A DNA stretch of 7,753 nt from an uncultured Rhizobiaceae group bacterium (GCA_938009335.1 CALLHT010000152.1:1-7753), one strand, 5' to 3'. Shown: positions 1 to 6,482, counted from the stretch's first letter. Notes: a model not told the origin generated them from the letters alone. Program-made: numbers and translations.

Positions 1-291
1 ATATTCTCCCATCCGGCTCATCACCAGATTGCCGCCGCTTGATTTAAACGTGATATACTCGTTGTCTCCCATTCCAAGTTCTTCATGCACTGCTTCCGCA
101 AGCGCTTGCATTGAACTCGTCATAGAACCAAGACGGTTTCCACCATCTTTAAGCCTGCCGAATGTAGACACAACAAATCCGTCGGAAGAGACGATGGCAG
201 CAGACTCCATGCCCTTGCATCGTTCCGCCAGCGTGTTGAGTTCTATGCCGCACGCCATGCAAAAGTCTTCATCCTTGTGATACGCGAACAT
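1..291 (-). CDS. Roadblock/LC7 domain protein, 3' end cut by window edge
   Basis: Translating the minus strand from the ATG at 291 gives 97 residues without a stop before the edge, so only the C-terminus (probably about 20 residues) is missing. The Roadblock/LC7 pattern is clear: an N-terminal helix (ELNTLAERCKGMESAAIVSS, about 17-36), the DGFVVS turn (37-42), a long middle helix (SSMQALAEAVHEELGMG, about 59-75), then paired strands YITFKSSGGNLVMSRM (79-94). Roadblock proteins dimerise and act as regulators of small Ras-like GTPases (MglB is the model), which fits the GTPase gene directly upstream. The start at 291 has AAGGGG nine bases upstream and overlaps the GTPase end by 23 bases. The alternative ATG at 258 (protein starting MACGIEL) would remove the overlap but has a poor ribosome site. 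Residues 11-14 form a CxxC with a third Cys at 25, which I do not recall as a family hallmark. Family is confident; partner role is inferred. Confidence 0.85.
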   Translation of the reverse strand, partial: MFAYHKDEDFCMACGIELNTLAERCKGMESAAIVSSDGFVVSTFGRLKDGGNRLGSMTSSMQALAEAVHEELGMGDNEYITFKSSGGNLVMSRMGEY

Positions 292-838
292 TTTCCTGAA
301 CCCCTTGGTTTGCTTCAATATTCATGAGTAGTGAGTAGAGCATCATTACCATGTGCTCCTTGCTGCGCGGGTCGACAGTGAAAGTCGGCACACCGGCGTA
401 CGGGCTGTTTGCATCCATGTGCAACACATAGTCGCCAATTGTCGGCTCAGGCTTGATGTCACTGCGCGTTACGCCGACAACCATTCCGCCGCGTTCATAA
501 ATGGAAGAGAACTGCTCCATGAAGTAAACGACTTCACCAAGCGGATCCTCGGTGTCATTGTTTACAAGCACGATCAAACCCAATGCGCGCTTCTCAAGAA
601 TACGCCACATAAAATCAAAACGACGTTGACCAGGAACTCCATAGAGTTTGATCTTATCTTCATCACCCAACATGATCTCACCGTAGTCCAGCGCAACTGT
701 TGTGGTCGGTTTGTTGACACGATCCATCTCAGTGTTGTTGGCTTCCGTCGAAACGATATCCGTATCACTTAGGCTGCGAATAGCAGTGGTTTTACCGGCC
801 CCCATTGGGCCCGCGATCAAAATAACATTCTCAGACAT
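269..838 (-). CDS. Small Ras-like GTPase of the bacterial Roadblock-linked type
   Basis: This 189-residue protein is one P-loop domain. G1/Walker A is GPMGAGKTT (10-18) and the switch I region contains TTTVALDYGE (45-54) with the expected threonines. G3 reads LYGVPGQRRFDFMW (65-78): the usual Asp of DxxG is Gly, while the PGQ resembles MglA and Arf-type proteins. At the G4 position VTRSD (123-127) stands where NKxD is expected, so the base-specificity Asp127 is kept but Asn-Lys is not. The length equals a bare GTPase domain with no membrane anchor, so it is presumably cytosolic. Its ATG follows the preceding stop with no gap (TAG-ATG), with GAGG nine bases upstream, and the Roadblock gene overlaps its 3' end, so translation is likely coupled. 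Known relatives beside Roadblock genes include MglA and CvnD. I infer a GTP-dependent switch regulated by the Roadblock neighbour; its downstream target is unknown. Confidence 0.87.
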   Translation of the reverse strand: MSENVILIAGPMGAGKTTAIRSLSDTDIVSTEANNTEMDRVNKPTTTVALDYGEIMLGDEDKIKLYGVPGQRRFDFMWRILEKRALGLIVLVNNDTEDPLGEVVYFMEQFSSIYERGGMVVGVTRSDIKPEPTIGDYVLHMDANSPYAGVPTFTVDPRSKEHMVMMLYSLLMNIEANQGVQENVRVSQG

Positions 839-1804
839 CTACCCCGCCCTCATTAGATGTTGTTTCAGCTTACCGATTAGAGAAGAAACATTGCTTTGGA
901 TTGGGTCCCCATTGCCCGAAGCTGGTTTCTTACTCAGTTCAGCGTCTTCTTCCGGTTCTGCGGCCTGACAAATTCCCAAAAGTGATACCGCATTCATAAA
1001 GTTCCAGACCATGCTTTCACTGGCCTCTACTTCCTTAGCCAACGTCGCAACGTCTTTGGGTTGCTTCGTCAATTTCGCGGACATCTCAATCATTTTCATG
1101 TTGTGATTATACATCGCAAAATTTGGCCAAGACTTAAGAATGAAATGACTGCTATCAGGCAGCCACGGAGCTGCAATGCCACCGCCTGCCACCAATCCAG
1201 CAAGCCAAACCAAGTTCTCAAGCGGAAACGGGCTTACGCCGTCAAGTTCCGGATTGAGCGGAAACTCATCTTGATGCGCATATTCAAGCGTATTTTGGTA
1301 GCTCACAATCTTGATCAGATTGGCAACGCGATAGTAATTCTGCGCCGCGATATCAATCGTAGCAACGTGTGCGCCATCCAGCTTTAACGTAATGAAACCG
1401 GTTTCGTGTTGAACACCCAACTCCCGGGTTAAGAACTCAGCGAATTTAGCCCAAGTACCATTCGCAACGAGCGCATCTTCAGCTGGCTTGTAGTTAACTT
1501 CAAAATGCGATTCAGCATTGTTCAGCAACTCAATAAGTTGCATCAGTCTAAAGGGTTTAGGCAATGCAAAAACAACCGGATCGGGCTTGCCACCCAACGC
1601 CACTTTGACGTTATAATAGTGTTGGCCGGTTTCGCTATGCTGTGCTGGTTCACAGATGACCACGTTCGCGGGAACGTCATCGGATATTATCCATGTCGCA
1701 GTAATATGTACTGCGCTCACTTCTAACATTGTTTGGATCAAGGGTCGTGCGTTATTCCCACTACCCTCAAAACCAATCACGTATGTTGGCTTTTGTTGAT
1801 TCAT
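839..1804 (-). CDS. Receiver-like protein of the Roadblock/GTPase operon, function unknown
   Basis: The protein has 321 residues from the ATG at 1804; an in-frame GTG at 1843 would add 13 residues but has no ribosome site. Three parts can be seen. Residues 5-98 look like a shortened response-regulator receiver fold: strand TYVIGF, strand NVVICEP (47-53), and VVFALPKPFRLMQLIELL (77-94) with the Lys-Pro pair typical of the receiver beta5-alpha5 junction. No phosphorylatable Asp is apparent; Glu52 sits roughly where it would be. Residues 195-280 form a helical domain beginning LENLVWLAGL, with SWPNF (225-229) and a helix-turn-helix-like stretch (LAKEVEASESMVWNFMNAV). Residues 283-304 are a charged linker, and the end (307-321) is an amphipathic basic helix. 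I recall similar receiver-like plus WPDF-containing proteins beside GTPase/Roadblock genes in other proteobacteria, but no named function. First gene of the operon; probably an adaptor or effector of the GTPase, by inference. Confidence 0.75.
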   Translation of the reverse strand: MNQQKPTYVIGFEGSGNNARPLIQTMLEVSAVHITATWIISDDVPANVVICEPAQHSETGQHYYNVKVALGGKPDPVVFALPKPFRLMQLIELLNNAESHFEVNYKPAEDALVANGTWAKFAEFLTRELGVQHETGFITLKLDGAHVATIDIAAQNYYRVANLIKIVSYQNTLEYAHQDEFPLNPELDGVSPFPLENLVWLAGLVAGGGIAAPWLPDSSHFILKSWPNFAMYNHNMKMIEMSAKLTKQPKDVATLAKEVEASESMVWNFMNAVSLLGICQAAEPEEDAELSKKPASGNGDPIQSNVSSLIGKLKQHLMRAG

Positions 1805-1828
1805 TATTGTTGCCGTCCTAGGGCGAGA

Positions 1829-1884
1829 CCTACCTGTCAACACGCACGCTAGGTAACCGGCATTAATAAATGCTTACAGGTAGG
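1829..1884. repeat. 9-bp inverted repeat flanking a small hairpin, upstream of the Roadblock/GTPase operon
   Basis: CCTACCTGT at 1829-1837 is exactly reverse-complementary to ACAGGTAGG at 1876-1884, 38 bases apart. Between them lies a perfect 5-bp stem with a four-base loop, GCATT-AATA-AATGC (1860-1873). One arm would fall inside the spacer of the candidate promoter and the other in the early transcribed leader, so an operator or a DNA/RNA fold is possible. The role is inferred; only the symmetry is seen. Confidence 0.4.
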
Positions 1885-1893
1885 CTGAATCAA
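1865..1893 (-). promoter_or_regulatory. Weak promoter candidate for the Roadblock/GTPase operon
   Basis: On the minus strand TTGATT (1893-1888) is separated by 17 bases from TTTATT (1870-1865), giving a start near 1858 and a leader of about 54 bases to the ATG at 1804. The match to the sigma-70 consensus is modest, and read-through from the CCA gene, which ends 166 bases upstream, is also possible. Confidence 0.25.
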
Positions 1894-1916
1894 AACTGTT
1901 CAGGCAGTTTCAGCCT
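1882..1916. repeat. Bulged hairpin between the CCA gene and the Roadblock/GTPase operon
   Basis: AGGCTGAA (1882-1889) pairs with TTCAGCCT (1909-1916), and inside it ACTG (1895-1898) pairs with CAGT (1905-1908) around the loop TTCAGG; TCAAA (1890-1894) is left as a one-sided bulge. This makes a 12-bp interrupted stem about 55 bases past the CCA stop codon. No T-run follows on the minus strand, so it is not a typical intrinsic terminator, though it could weaken read-through. It shares bases 1882-1884 with the 9-bp inverted repeat, so both cannot be fully paired at once. Confidence 0.4.
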
Positions 1917-1970
1917 GTTTAACAAGTTTCATGGTAAACACGGGCTTAACTTTCTAACTAAAACTACAAC

Positions 1971-3215
1971 CTAAACCGCAGACAATTTGGTGAGGAGGGT
2001 TTCTTTATTGAGTTCGAATCCACTCTCCACCCAAATATTCTCTAGTTTCGCAAGGCTCTCTCCCAACGCCTTACCCGGGTTCATCCCCGCGTCGAGCAAG
2101 TCTTGCCCTTTGACCGGGAAGACCGGCTTTTGCCAATCTTCTGAAAATCTCGCCATTTGAGCCATCGTTTCTGCTCCCGCTTCGTCATCACGATTCTGCA
2201 AATGCACAACCTCAAGCCGCATCGCATCAACTAGGCCCTGTTGCGAGCCGCGGTAAAGACGTTTAGCGAGTTCTTCGTTTGCTATATCAAGCGGCGGCAC
2301 TTGCGACGACGCCCAAGAAGAAAGCCGTTCGCGCTCCAAATTTGAAAGCAACATGCGCTTCACAAGACCATCTGCCGTTTCTTCATGCGGTCGCATCATC
2401 GCCGTGAGTCGTAAAAGGTAGTCGGGCTCCCAACCATATTCTCGTTCGTTTCGAATAAGACCCGGGATGGCATCAATTCCCCATTTCACGGTTTCCGGAA
2501 GCACACCACCAAGAATTCCGGTCGTCCGCATCCAGAGCAAAGCGCGTGATGGGTCAGGTGCTGCAAGCATCTTTTTCAGTTCCATCCAAACCCGTTCAAC
2601 CGAAAGGCCGGACATCAACATCTTGTTTGCGTTGCATGCCTTTAGCCCAGCGGCATCCGGGCGCCCGCTGCCATACCACGCGAAGAAACGGAAGAACCTG
2701 AGAATGCGTAATGCATCTTCTTTGATGCGCGTGTCGGCGTCGCCGATAAACCGCACATTCTGCGTTTGGATATCCTGATACCCATCCACATAATCATAGA
2801 TCAAGCCATCGCGATCACAGAATAACCCATTCATGGTCAGATCACGCCGCTTTGCATCCGCCTCCCAATCGGTACCGAATTTCACAACCGCATGACGACC
2901 ATCTGTTTCAATGTCTTCGCGCAATGTTGTCACCTCGTAGGCCACATCGTCTATCACGGCGGTTACAGTGCCATGTTCGATACCAGTCGGAACTGCTTTG
3001 TAACCTTCCGCTTCAAGGCGCTTAACCACTTCATGAGGTAAGATGGTCGTACAAACATCCACATCGCTTGCAGGGATGCCCATAAGGGCATTCCGCACGG
3101 CACCACCTGCCACCATCGCCATGCCGCCATCTGCGGACAGAACATCAAATAACTTCTGCAAGGCTTTGGCGCTCAACCAATCATCGTCAATTGTTACACC
3201 CTCAAGCGGTTTCAT
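1971..3215 (-). CDS. cca: CCA tRNA nucleotidyltransferase (class II poly(A) polymerase family)
   Basis: This enzyme adds or repairs the 3' CCA end of tRNAs from CTP and ATP without a nucleic acid template. The 414-residue product has the family signatures in order: GGAVRN (37-42), the catalytic metal-binding SDVDV (50-54, Asp51 and Asp53), RRDLTMNGL (123-131), and IKEDALRILR (164-173), whose Glu166, Asp167 and Arg170 match the EDxxR nucleotide-recognition motif of class II enzymes. The C-terminal part contains FPVKGQDLLDAGMNPG, as in alphaproteobacterial members; no HD phosphohydrolase domain is evident. I chose the ATG at 3215 (MKPLEGV), which has AGGG eleven bases upstream and overlaps the Nudix gene by 14 bases; an ATG at 3233 would add six residues but lacks a ribosome site. 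Cytosolic housekeeping gene, third in its operon. Family is certain; that it adds all of CCA rather than part is inferred from the family. Confidence 0.95.
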   Translation of the reverse strand: MKPLEGVTIDDDWLSAKALQKLFDVLSADGGMAMVAGGAVRNALMGIPASDVDVCTTILPHEVVKRLEAEGYKAVPTGIEHGTVTAVIDDVAYEVTTLREDIETDGRHAVVKFGTDWEADAKRRDLTMNGLFCDRDGLIYDYVDGYQDIQTQNVRFIGDADTRIKEDALRILRFFRFFAWYGSGRPDAAGLKACNANKMLMSGLSVERVWMELKKMLAAPDPSRALLWMRTTGILGGVLPETVKWGIDAIPGLIRNEREYGWEPDYLLRLTAMMRPHEETADGLVKRMLLSNLERERLSSWASSQVPPLDIANEELAKRLYRGSQQGLVDAMRLEVVHLQNRDDEAGAETMAQMARFSEDWQKPVFPVKGQDLLDAGMNPGKALGESLAKLENIWVESGFELNKETLLTKLSAV

Positions 3216-3834
3216 GCGCAAACACCCTGTCATACAAAACGCGGATCATGCCCGCTGTTACGCCCCAGATATAATGCCCTTCATAAGGCATTTCATAATA
3301 GTACCGATCACGGCCCTTGAAAAACTTTGAAGCAAGCAAGTGATTGGCCGGATCCATTAGAAAAGAAAGCGGCACTTCAAATTTGTATTCGACTTCATCT
3401 TCGCTGATTTTATAATCGGCCCCTGATGAAACAATCCCGATTACCGGGGCTATCAGAAACCCACTTCCAGAATAATAATCCGGCAGCCTGCCAATCACAT
3501 CGACCTCATTGATATCGAGACCAATCTCTTCCCATGCTTCACGCAAGGCAGCAGCTTCTGGGGAAGCGTCATCTTCGTCAATCTTGCCGCCCGGAAATGC
3601 AACCTGGCCGGAATGGTTAGAGAGCTTTTCAGTACGCTTAGTCAGAATGACATGTGCCTCACCATTTCGCTCCACAAGTCCGATTAATACGGCTGCAGGT
3701 TTAAAATCCCGCTTATCCAAATCATCCTTGAAGTCGGGGTTCAAATGATAGTCACCATCCTCTTCACCGTCAGCAAAGGACAACCGATCCTGCAAAATGG
3801 CTTTTGCATCTGCTAAGGAAAGACGAGAAATCAA
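3202..3834 (-). CDS. Nudix hydrolase, CoA pyrophosphatase type
   Basis: A 210-residue Nudix protein of the NudL/CoA-diphosphatase type, which splits CoA and its derivatives to 4'-phosphopantetheine and 3',5'-ADP. The subgroup motif lies directly before the Nudix box: LTKRTEKLSNHSGQVAFPGG (64-83). The box continues with KIDEDDAS and ends in LREAWEEIGL (97-106), with the metal-binding glutamates in REAWEE. A later DYYSGSGFLIAPVIGIV segment is also typical of this subgroup. The start is a TTG: the frame opens directly after the in-frame TAA that ends the DUF1285 gene, no ATG or GTG precedes the conserved region, and AAGGA sits six bases upstream. The 3' end overlaps the CCA gene. No signal peptide is visible, so it should be cytosolic. 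The exact substrate is inferred from the motif. Confidence 0.93.
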   Translation of the reverse strand: MISRLSLADAKAILQDRLSFADGEEDGDYHLNPDFKDDLDKRDFKPAAVLIGLVERNGEAHVILTKRTEKLSNHSGQVAFPGGKIDEDDASPEAAALREAWEEIGLDINEVDVIGRLPDYYSGSGFLIAPVIGIVSSGADYKISEDEVEYKFEVPLSFLMDPANHLLASKFFKGRDRYYYEMPYEGHYIWGVTAGMIRVLYDRVFAHETA

Positions 3835-3845
3835 TGATGATCCTT
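3835..3845 (-). promoter_or_regulatory. Ribosome binding site that fixes the TTG start of the Nudix gene
   Basis: On the minus strand AAGGA (3845-3841) lies six bases before the TTG at 3834 and overlaps the UAA stop of the preceding gene. This strong site, together with the in-frame stop 12 bases upstream, leaves TTG as the only sensible start and suggests that translation is coupled to the DUF1285 gene. Confidence 0.7.
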
Positions 3846-4458
3846 ACGCGCTTCGCTGTGCGAGTTCATCCGCTGGCATGATGGGGAATGTCATACCATT
3901 GCTACGAATAGCAAACATCAACACACCATCCACCTCAATTTCTTCCCCATGCGCAATCAATTCATACATCGCGGAGCGCACAAATAGGCCCTCCAAACGT
4001 CCACGCACATTCACATACGGCTTTACACCTTCATTGCCGTCGACGGTGACGAAATGCATGGGATGATCGCTTCCAACTTCAAACACGTCATCCATATTCG
4101 TGCGGCAGGTAATGACCTGCTCACCCTCTTTCTCATGCACATTCATTTCAACGATCAGAAAATGTGCATCCTCAACACCAATACCGACGCGTTCCACTGG
4201 TGTAACGAGATAAGTCTTGCCATCATCATCTTTGCGCAAGACTGAAGAAAACAGTTTTACCAATGAATGACGCCCAATTGGTGTGCCCATGTAAAACCAC
4301 GTGCCATCAGCACGAATTTCCATCGGAATGTCTCCACAGAAGTCTGGATGCCACTTATCCACAGGCGGAAGACCTTTTTCCTTCCCGCCTGCGCGTGAAA
4401 TCAGGGCTTCAAGCCCTCCTAAACCCTTTGCAACCGCATCATCCTGCAATTCAGCCAT
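3844..4458 (-). CDS. DUF1285 family protein
   Basis: The 204-residue product matches my memory of the DUF1285 family in length and sequence: a leader helix (LGGLEALISRA), then PPVDKWHPDFCGDIPMEI (about 31-48), the motif GTWFYMGTPIGRHSLVKLFS (about 52-71), SSVLRKDDDGKTYLVTPVE, and a C-terminal part with HPMHFV and YVNVRGRLEGLFVRSAMYEL. No signal peptide, membrane helix or catalytic motif is visible, and the biochemical function is unknown; it is probably a soluble cytosolic protein. It is the first gene of the DUF1285-Nudix-CCA operon, reading away from the divergent promoter region. The ATG at 4458 has a modest AGG nine bases upstream and leads straight into conserved sequence. Sharing an operon with a CCA-adding enzyme and a CoA hydrolase does not by itself show a common pathway. 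Confidence 0.9.
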   Translation of the reverse strand: MAELQDDAVAKGLGGLEALISRAGGKEKGLPPVDKWHPDFCGDIPMEIRADGTWFYMGTPIGRHSLVKLFSSVLRKDDDGKTYLVTPVERVGIGVEDAHFLIVEMNVHEKEGEQVITCRTNMDDVFEVGSDHPMHFVTVDGNEGVKPYVNVRGRLEGLFVRSAMYELIAHGEEIEVDGVLMFAIRSNGMTFPIMPADELAQRSA

Positions 4459-4526
4459 TCAAGTAACCTAATCCTCAAGTCTTTGTGAAACTTCTGTCTT
4501 GAAGTCACACATTCGCCAACTACCAT

Positions 4527-4555
4527 GTTATAGGTACTGACATATTTAATGGCAA
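4527..4555 (-). promoter_or_regulatory. Sigma-70-like promoter for the DUF1285-Nudix-CCA operon
   Basis: The minus strand reads TTGCCA (4555-4550), a 17-base spacer, then TATAAC (4532-4527), each one mismatch from the consensus hexamers. Transcription would start near 4520, leaving a leader of about 60 bases before the ATG at 4458. The -35 box overlaps an in-frame ATG at 4549 of the opposite MoxR gene, which fits translation of that gene from 4576 instead. No comparably good plus-strand promoter was found in the 117-base divergent gap. Confidence 0.55.
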
Positions 4556-4565
4556 AGCCTAATGC

Positions 4566-4569
4566 GGAG
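4566..4569 (+). promoter_or_regulatory. Ribosome binding site choosing the MoxR start
   Basis: GGAG lies six bases before the ATG at 4576. The upstream in-frame ATG at 4549 has only AGGT thirteen bases away and overlaps the opposing promoter, so 4576 is preferred. Confidence 0.65.
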
Positions 4570-4575
4570 ATTTTC

Positions 4576-5586
4576 ATGAGCGCGATTGATACCAAAATGA
4601 CAAAGGCCCAAGAGAAAGAGGTCATTGCTCAAGCAGAGAACGCTGTCAGCGACATGAGGAAGATACGCGCTAACGTCGCGAATGTGATTTTTGGTCAGGA
4701 AACCGTGGTCGACAATACGCTGATCACCATTCTCGCAGGTGGTCATGCCCTGCTTGTTGGTCTACCTGGTCTTGCTAAAACTAAACTGGTGGAAACGCTG
4801 GGCACCGTACTAGGTCTAGATGATAATCGCATTCAATTCACACCGGACCTGATGCCATCGGATATTCTGGGTTCTGAAATTCTCCATCAGGACGAAAAAG
4901 GCAAACGAAGCTTTCAATTCGTCAAAGGTCCGGTATTCGCGCAACTCCTGATGGCGGACGAGATTAACCGGGCGTCTCCGCGCACACAGGCAGCTCTTTT
5001 GCAGTCGATGCAGGAATATCATGTCACGATTGCCGGTCAGCGGTATGATCTCCCGTCTCCGTTCCATGTTCTGGCAACGCAAAACCCGCTGGAGCAAGAA
5101 GGCACTTACCCTCTTCCGGAAGCACAACTTGACCGTTTCTTGATGCAAGTGGATGTGCATTACCCGGACCTTGAAGCGGAAAAGCGCATCCTGTTTGAAA
5201 CAACCGGCACCACAGAAGCGAGCGCAAAGAAAACCCTAAGCGCAGACCGCCTAAAGGAACTTCAGCAATTGGTGCGTCGTATCCCTGTAGGCGAAAGTGT
5301 CATTGATGCCATTCTGGAACTGGTGCGTTCTGCCCGTCCGGACAGTGGCGCAGACAAAATTGTCGATTTCATTTCTTGGGGTCCCGGCCCGCGCGCTTCC
5401 CAAGCCCTGATGTTAACCTGCCGTGCGCGTGCATTGTTGGATGGTCGCCTTGCACCTTCTGTTGATGACGTGCTCGCACTTGCTGAACCCGTGCTTCAAC
5501 ATCGCATGCAATTGTCATTTGCGGCGCGAGCGGAAAGCGTCACCGTCCGCGATGTGATTTCAACGCTAAAAGGGCGCATCGGCTAA
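4576..5586 (+). CDS. MoxR-family AAA+ ATPase
   Basis: A 336-residue MoxR ATPase from the ATG at 4576. Walker A is GLPGLAKT (62-69), Walker B LLMADEINRA (124-133), sensor 1 VLATQNP (165-171), and the family-typical GTYPLPEAQLDRF (176-188) carries the arginine-finger region. The C-terminal lid contains ISWGPGPRASQALM, with the sensor 2 arginine, as usual in MoxR proteins. MoxR ATPases act as chaperone-like motors that activate or assemble partner complexes, commonly with von Willebrand A-type partners encoded beside them. That holds here: the DUF58 gene starts within the MoxR stop codon (TAATG), implying coupled translation. No membrane segment, so it is cytosolic. A further in-frame ATG at 4549 would add nine residues. 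Family is certain; the substrate cannot be told from sequence. Confidence 0.95.
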   Translation: MSAIDTKMTKAQEKEVIAQAENAVSDMRKIRANVANVIFGQETVVDNTLITILAGGHALLVGLPGLAKTKLVETLGTVLGLDDNRIQFTPDLMPSDILGSEILHQDEKGKRSFQFVKGPVFAQLLMADEINRASPRTQAALLQSMQEYHVTIAGQRYDLPSPFHVLATQNPLEQEGTYPLPEAQLDRFLMQVDVHYPDLEAEKRILFETTGTTEASAKKTLSADRLKELQQLVRRIPVGESVIDAILELVRSARPDSGADKIVDFISWGPGPRASQALMLTCRARALLDGRLAPSVDDVLALAEPVLQHRMQLSFAARAESVTVRDVISTLKGRIG

Positions 5587-6482
5587 TGGCGCCAATCGGC
5601 TCACCTGCTCCCAGAGAAACCGGTCGCGAAACGATCGAAAGAGCACGCGCGCGTGCGAGTTTGATTCCCGATCTTCTTGTGGAAGCACAGCGCGTCGCCA
5701 ACACTGTTTATTCAGGGTGGCATGGCAGACGTAAGCGCGGTATTGGTGAGAATTTTTGGCAATTTCGTCAGTACACACCCGGCGAGAACATGTCGCGCAT
5801 CGATTGGCGACGTTCCGCGCGTGATGAAGCCAACATCTATGTGCAAGATAAAGAATGGCAGGCAACCCACACGGTTTGGCTGTGGGTCGATGAATCGCCC
5901 TCTATGTTATTCAAGTCGGATACCGCAACTGTTGCAAAACAATCCCGGGCTTTGGTTCTTGCCTTTGCTATGGCAGAACTTTTAGCACGCAGCGGAGAGC
6001 GCGTGGGCTGGCTCGGCGTTACGCGCCCGATCCTTAGCCGCAATGCGGCAGAAAAACTTGCCGAAGCACTTATTCTGGCAGATCCACAAACCGAGTTCCC
6101 AATTGAGCCGGATCTGGGCCCGCACAGCGATCTAATCCTGTTTAGTGATTTTCTTGATCCGATAGAAACGAACAAAGAGAGGCTTGAAAGCCTTTTCAAA
6201 CGCGGCGCACGTGGTCACGTGGTTCAGATTGTTGATCCGGTAGAAGAAGTCTTTCCGTATTCCGGGCGCGTTGAATTCAGCGATCCGGAAACAGGTGAGA
6301 AATTCACCGCAGGTAATGCCGAAACCCTGAAACAAGACTATGAAACCGAAATCGCCACAAGAACCGAAGCGATGCGTCAGAATACAGCCTCACTGAACTG
6401 GAGTTTCGTTCGCCACCACACAGACCGCTTGGCGTCCGAAGTCCTCGGCGCTCTTCACTTGCATCTTGGCGAAAGGGCATAA
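5586..6482 (+). CDS. DUF58 (von Willebrand A-like) protein, MoxR partner
   Basis: The 298-residue protein has the DUF58 signature: GENFWQFRQYTPGE (54-67) followed by IDWRRSARDEANIYV (72-86). Next comes a von Willebrand A-like domain starting WLWVDESPSM (98-107), where Asp102, Ser104 and Ser106 form a DxSxS metal-binding (MIDAS) motif. Another core strand is DLILFSDFLDP. There is no signal peptide or membrane helix, so it should be cytosolic or peripherally attached to the membrane. Its ATG overlaps the MoxR stop by one base and the next gene starts three bases after its own stop. DUF58 proteins are regularly encoded next to MoxR and BatA-type proteins and are taken to be their partners; the direct role here is unknown and its dependence on MoxR is inferred from the layout. 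Confidence 0.93.
   Translation: MAPIGSPAPRETGRETIERARARASLIPDLLVEAQRVANTVYSGWHGRRKRGIGENFWQFRQYTPGENMSRIDWRRSARDEANIYVQDKEWQATHTVWLWVDESPSMLFKSDTATVAKQSRALVLAFAMAELLARSGERVGWLGVTRPILSRNAAEKLAEALILADPQTEFPIEPDLGPHSDLILFSDFLDPIETNKERLESLFKRGARGHVVQIVDPVEEVFPYSGRVEFSDPETGEKFTAGNAETLKQDYETEIATRTEAMRQNTASLNWSFVRHHTDRLASEVLGALHLHLGERA

Noticed and set aside
353..772. 139-codon plus-strand open frame
   Set aside because: It lies wholly opposite the GTPase gene, whose P-loop and switch motifs are clear, and its own product shows no recognisable pattern.
1817..1853. Second leader stem pairing CCTAGGGCG (1817-1825) with CGCTAGG (1847-1853), which would cover the ribosome site
   Set aside because: It needs a two-base bulge and leaves only five plus two pairs, partly because CCTAGG is itself a palindrome; too weak to claim.
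1882..1916. Intrinsic terminator for the CCA operon
   Set aside because: The stem is interrupted by a five-base bulge, and the minus strand continues ACCTGTAAGC rather than with a run of T.
1900..1932. Ten-residue minus-strand reading frame (MKLVKQAETA) overlapping the bulged hairpin, possible leader peptide
   Set aside because: No ribosome site precedes it, it has no run of a regulatory codon, and no T-run attenuator follows.
4499..4534. Plus-strand promoter for the MoxR operon (TTGAAG followed by TATAGG)
   Set aside because: The spacing between the boxes is over 20 bases, and no alternative pair at 16-18 bases is convincing, so no plus-strand promoter is called.
5837..6199. 120-codon minus-strand open frame
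   Set aside because: It is antisense to the von Willebrand A-like part of the DUF58 gene and resembles no family.
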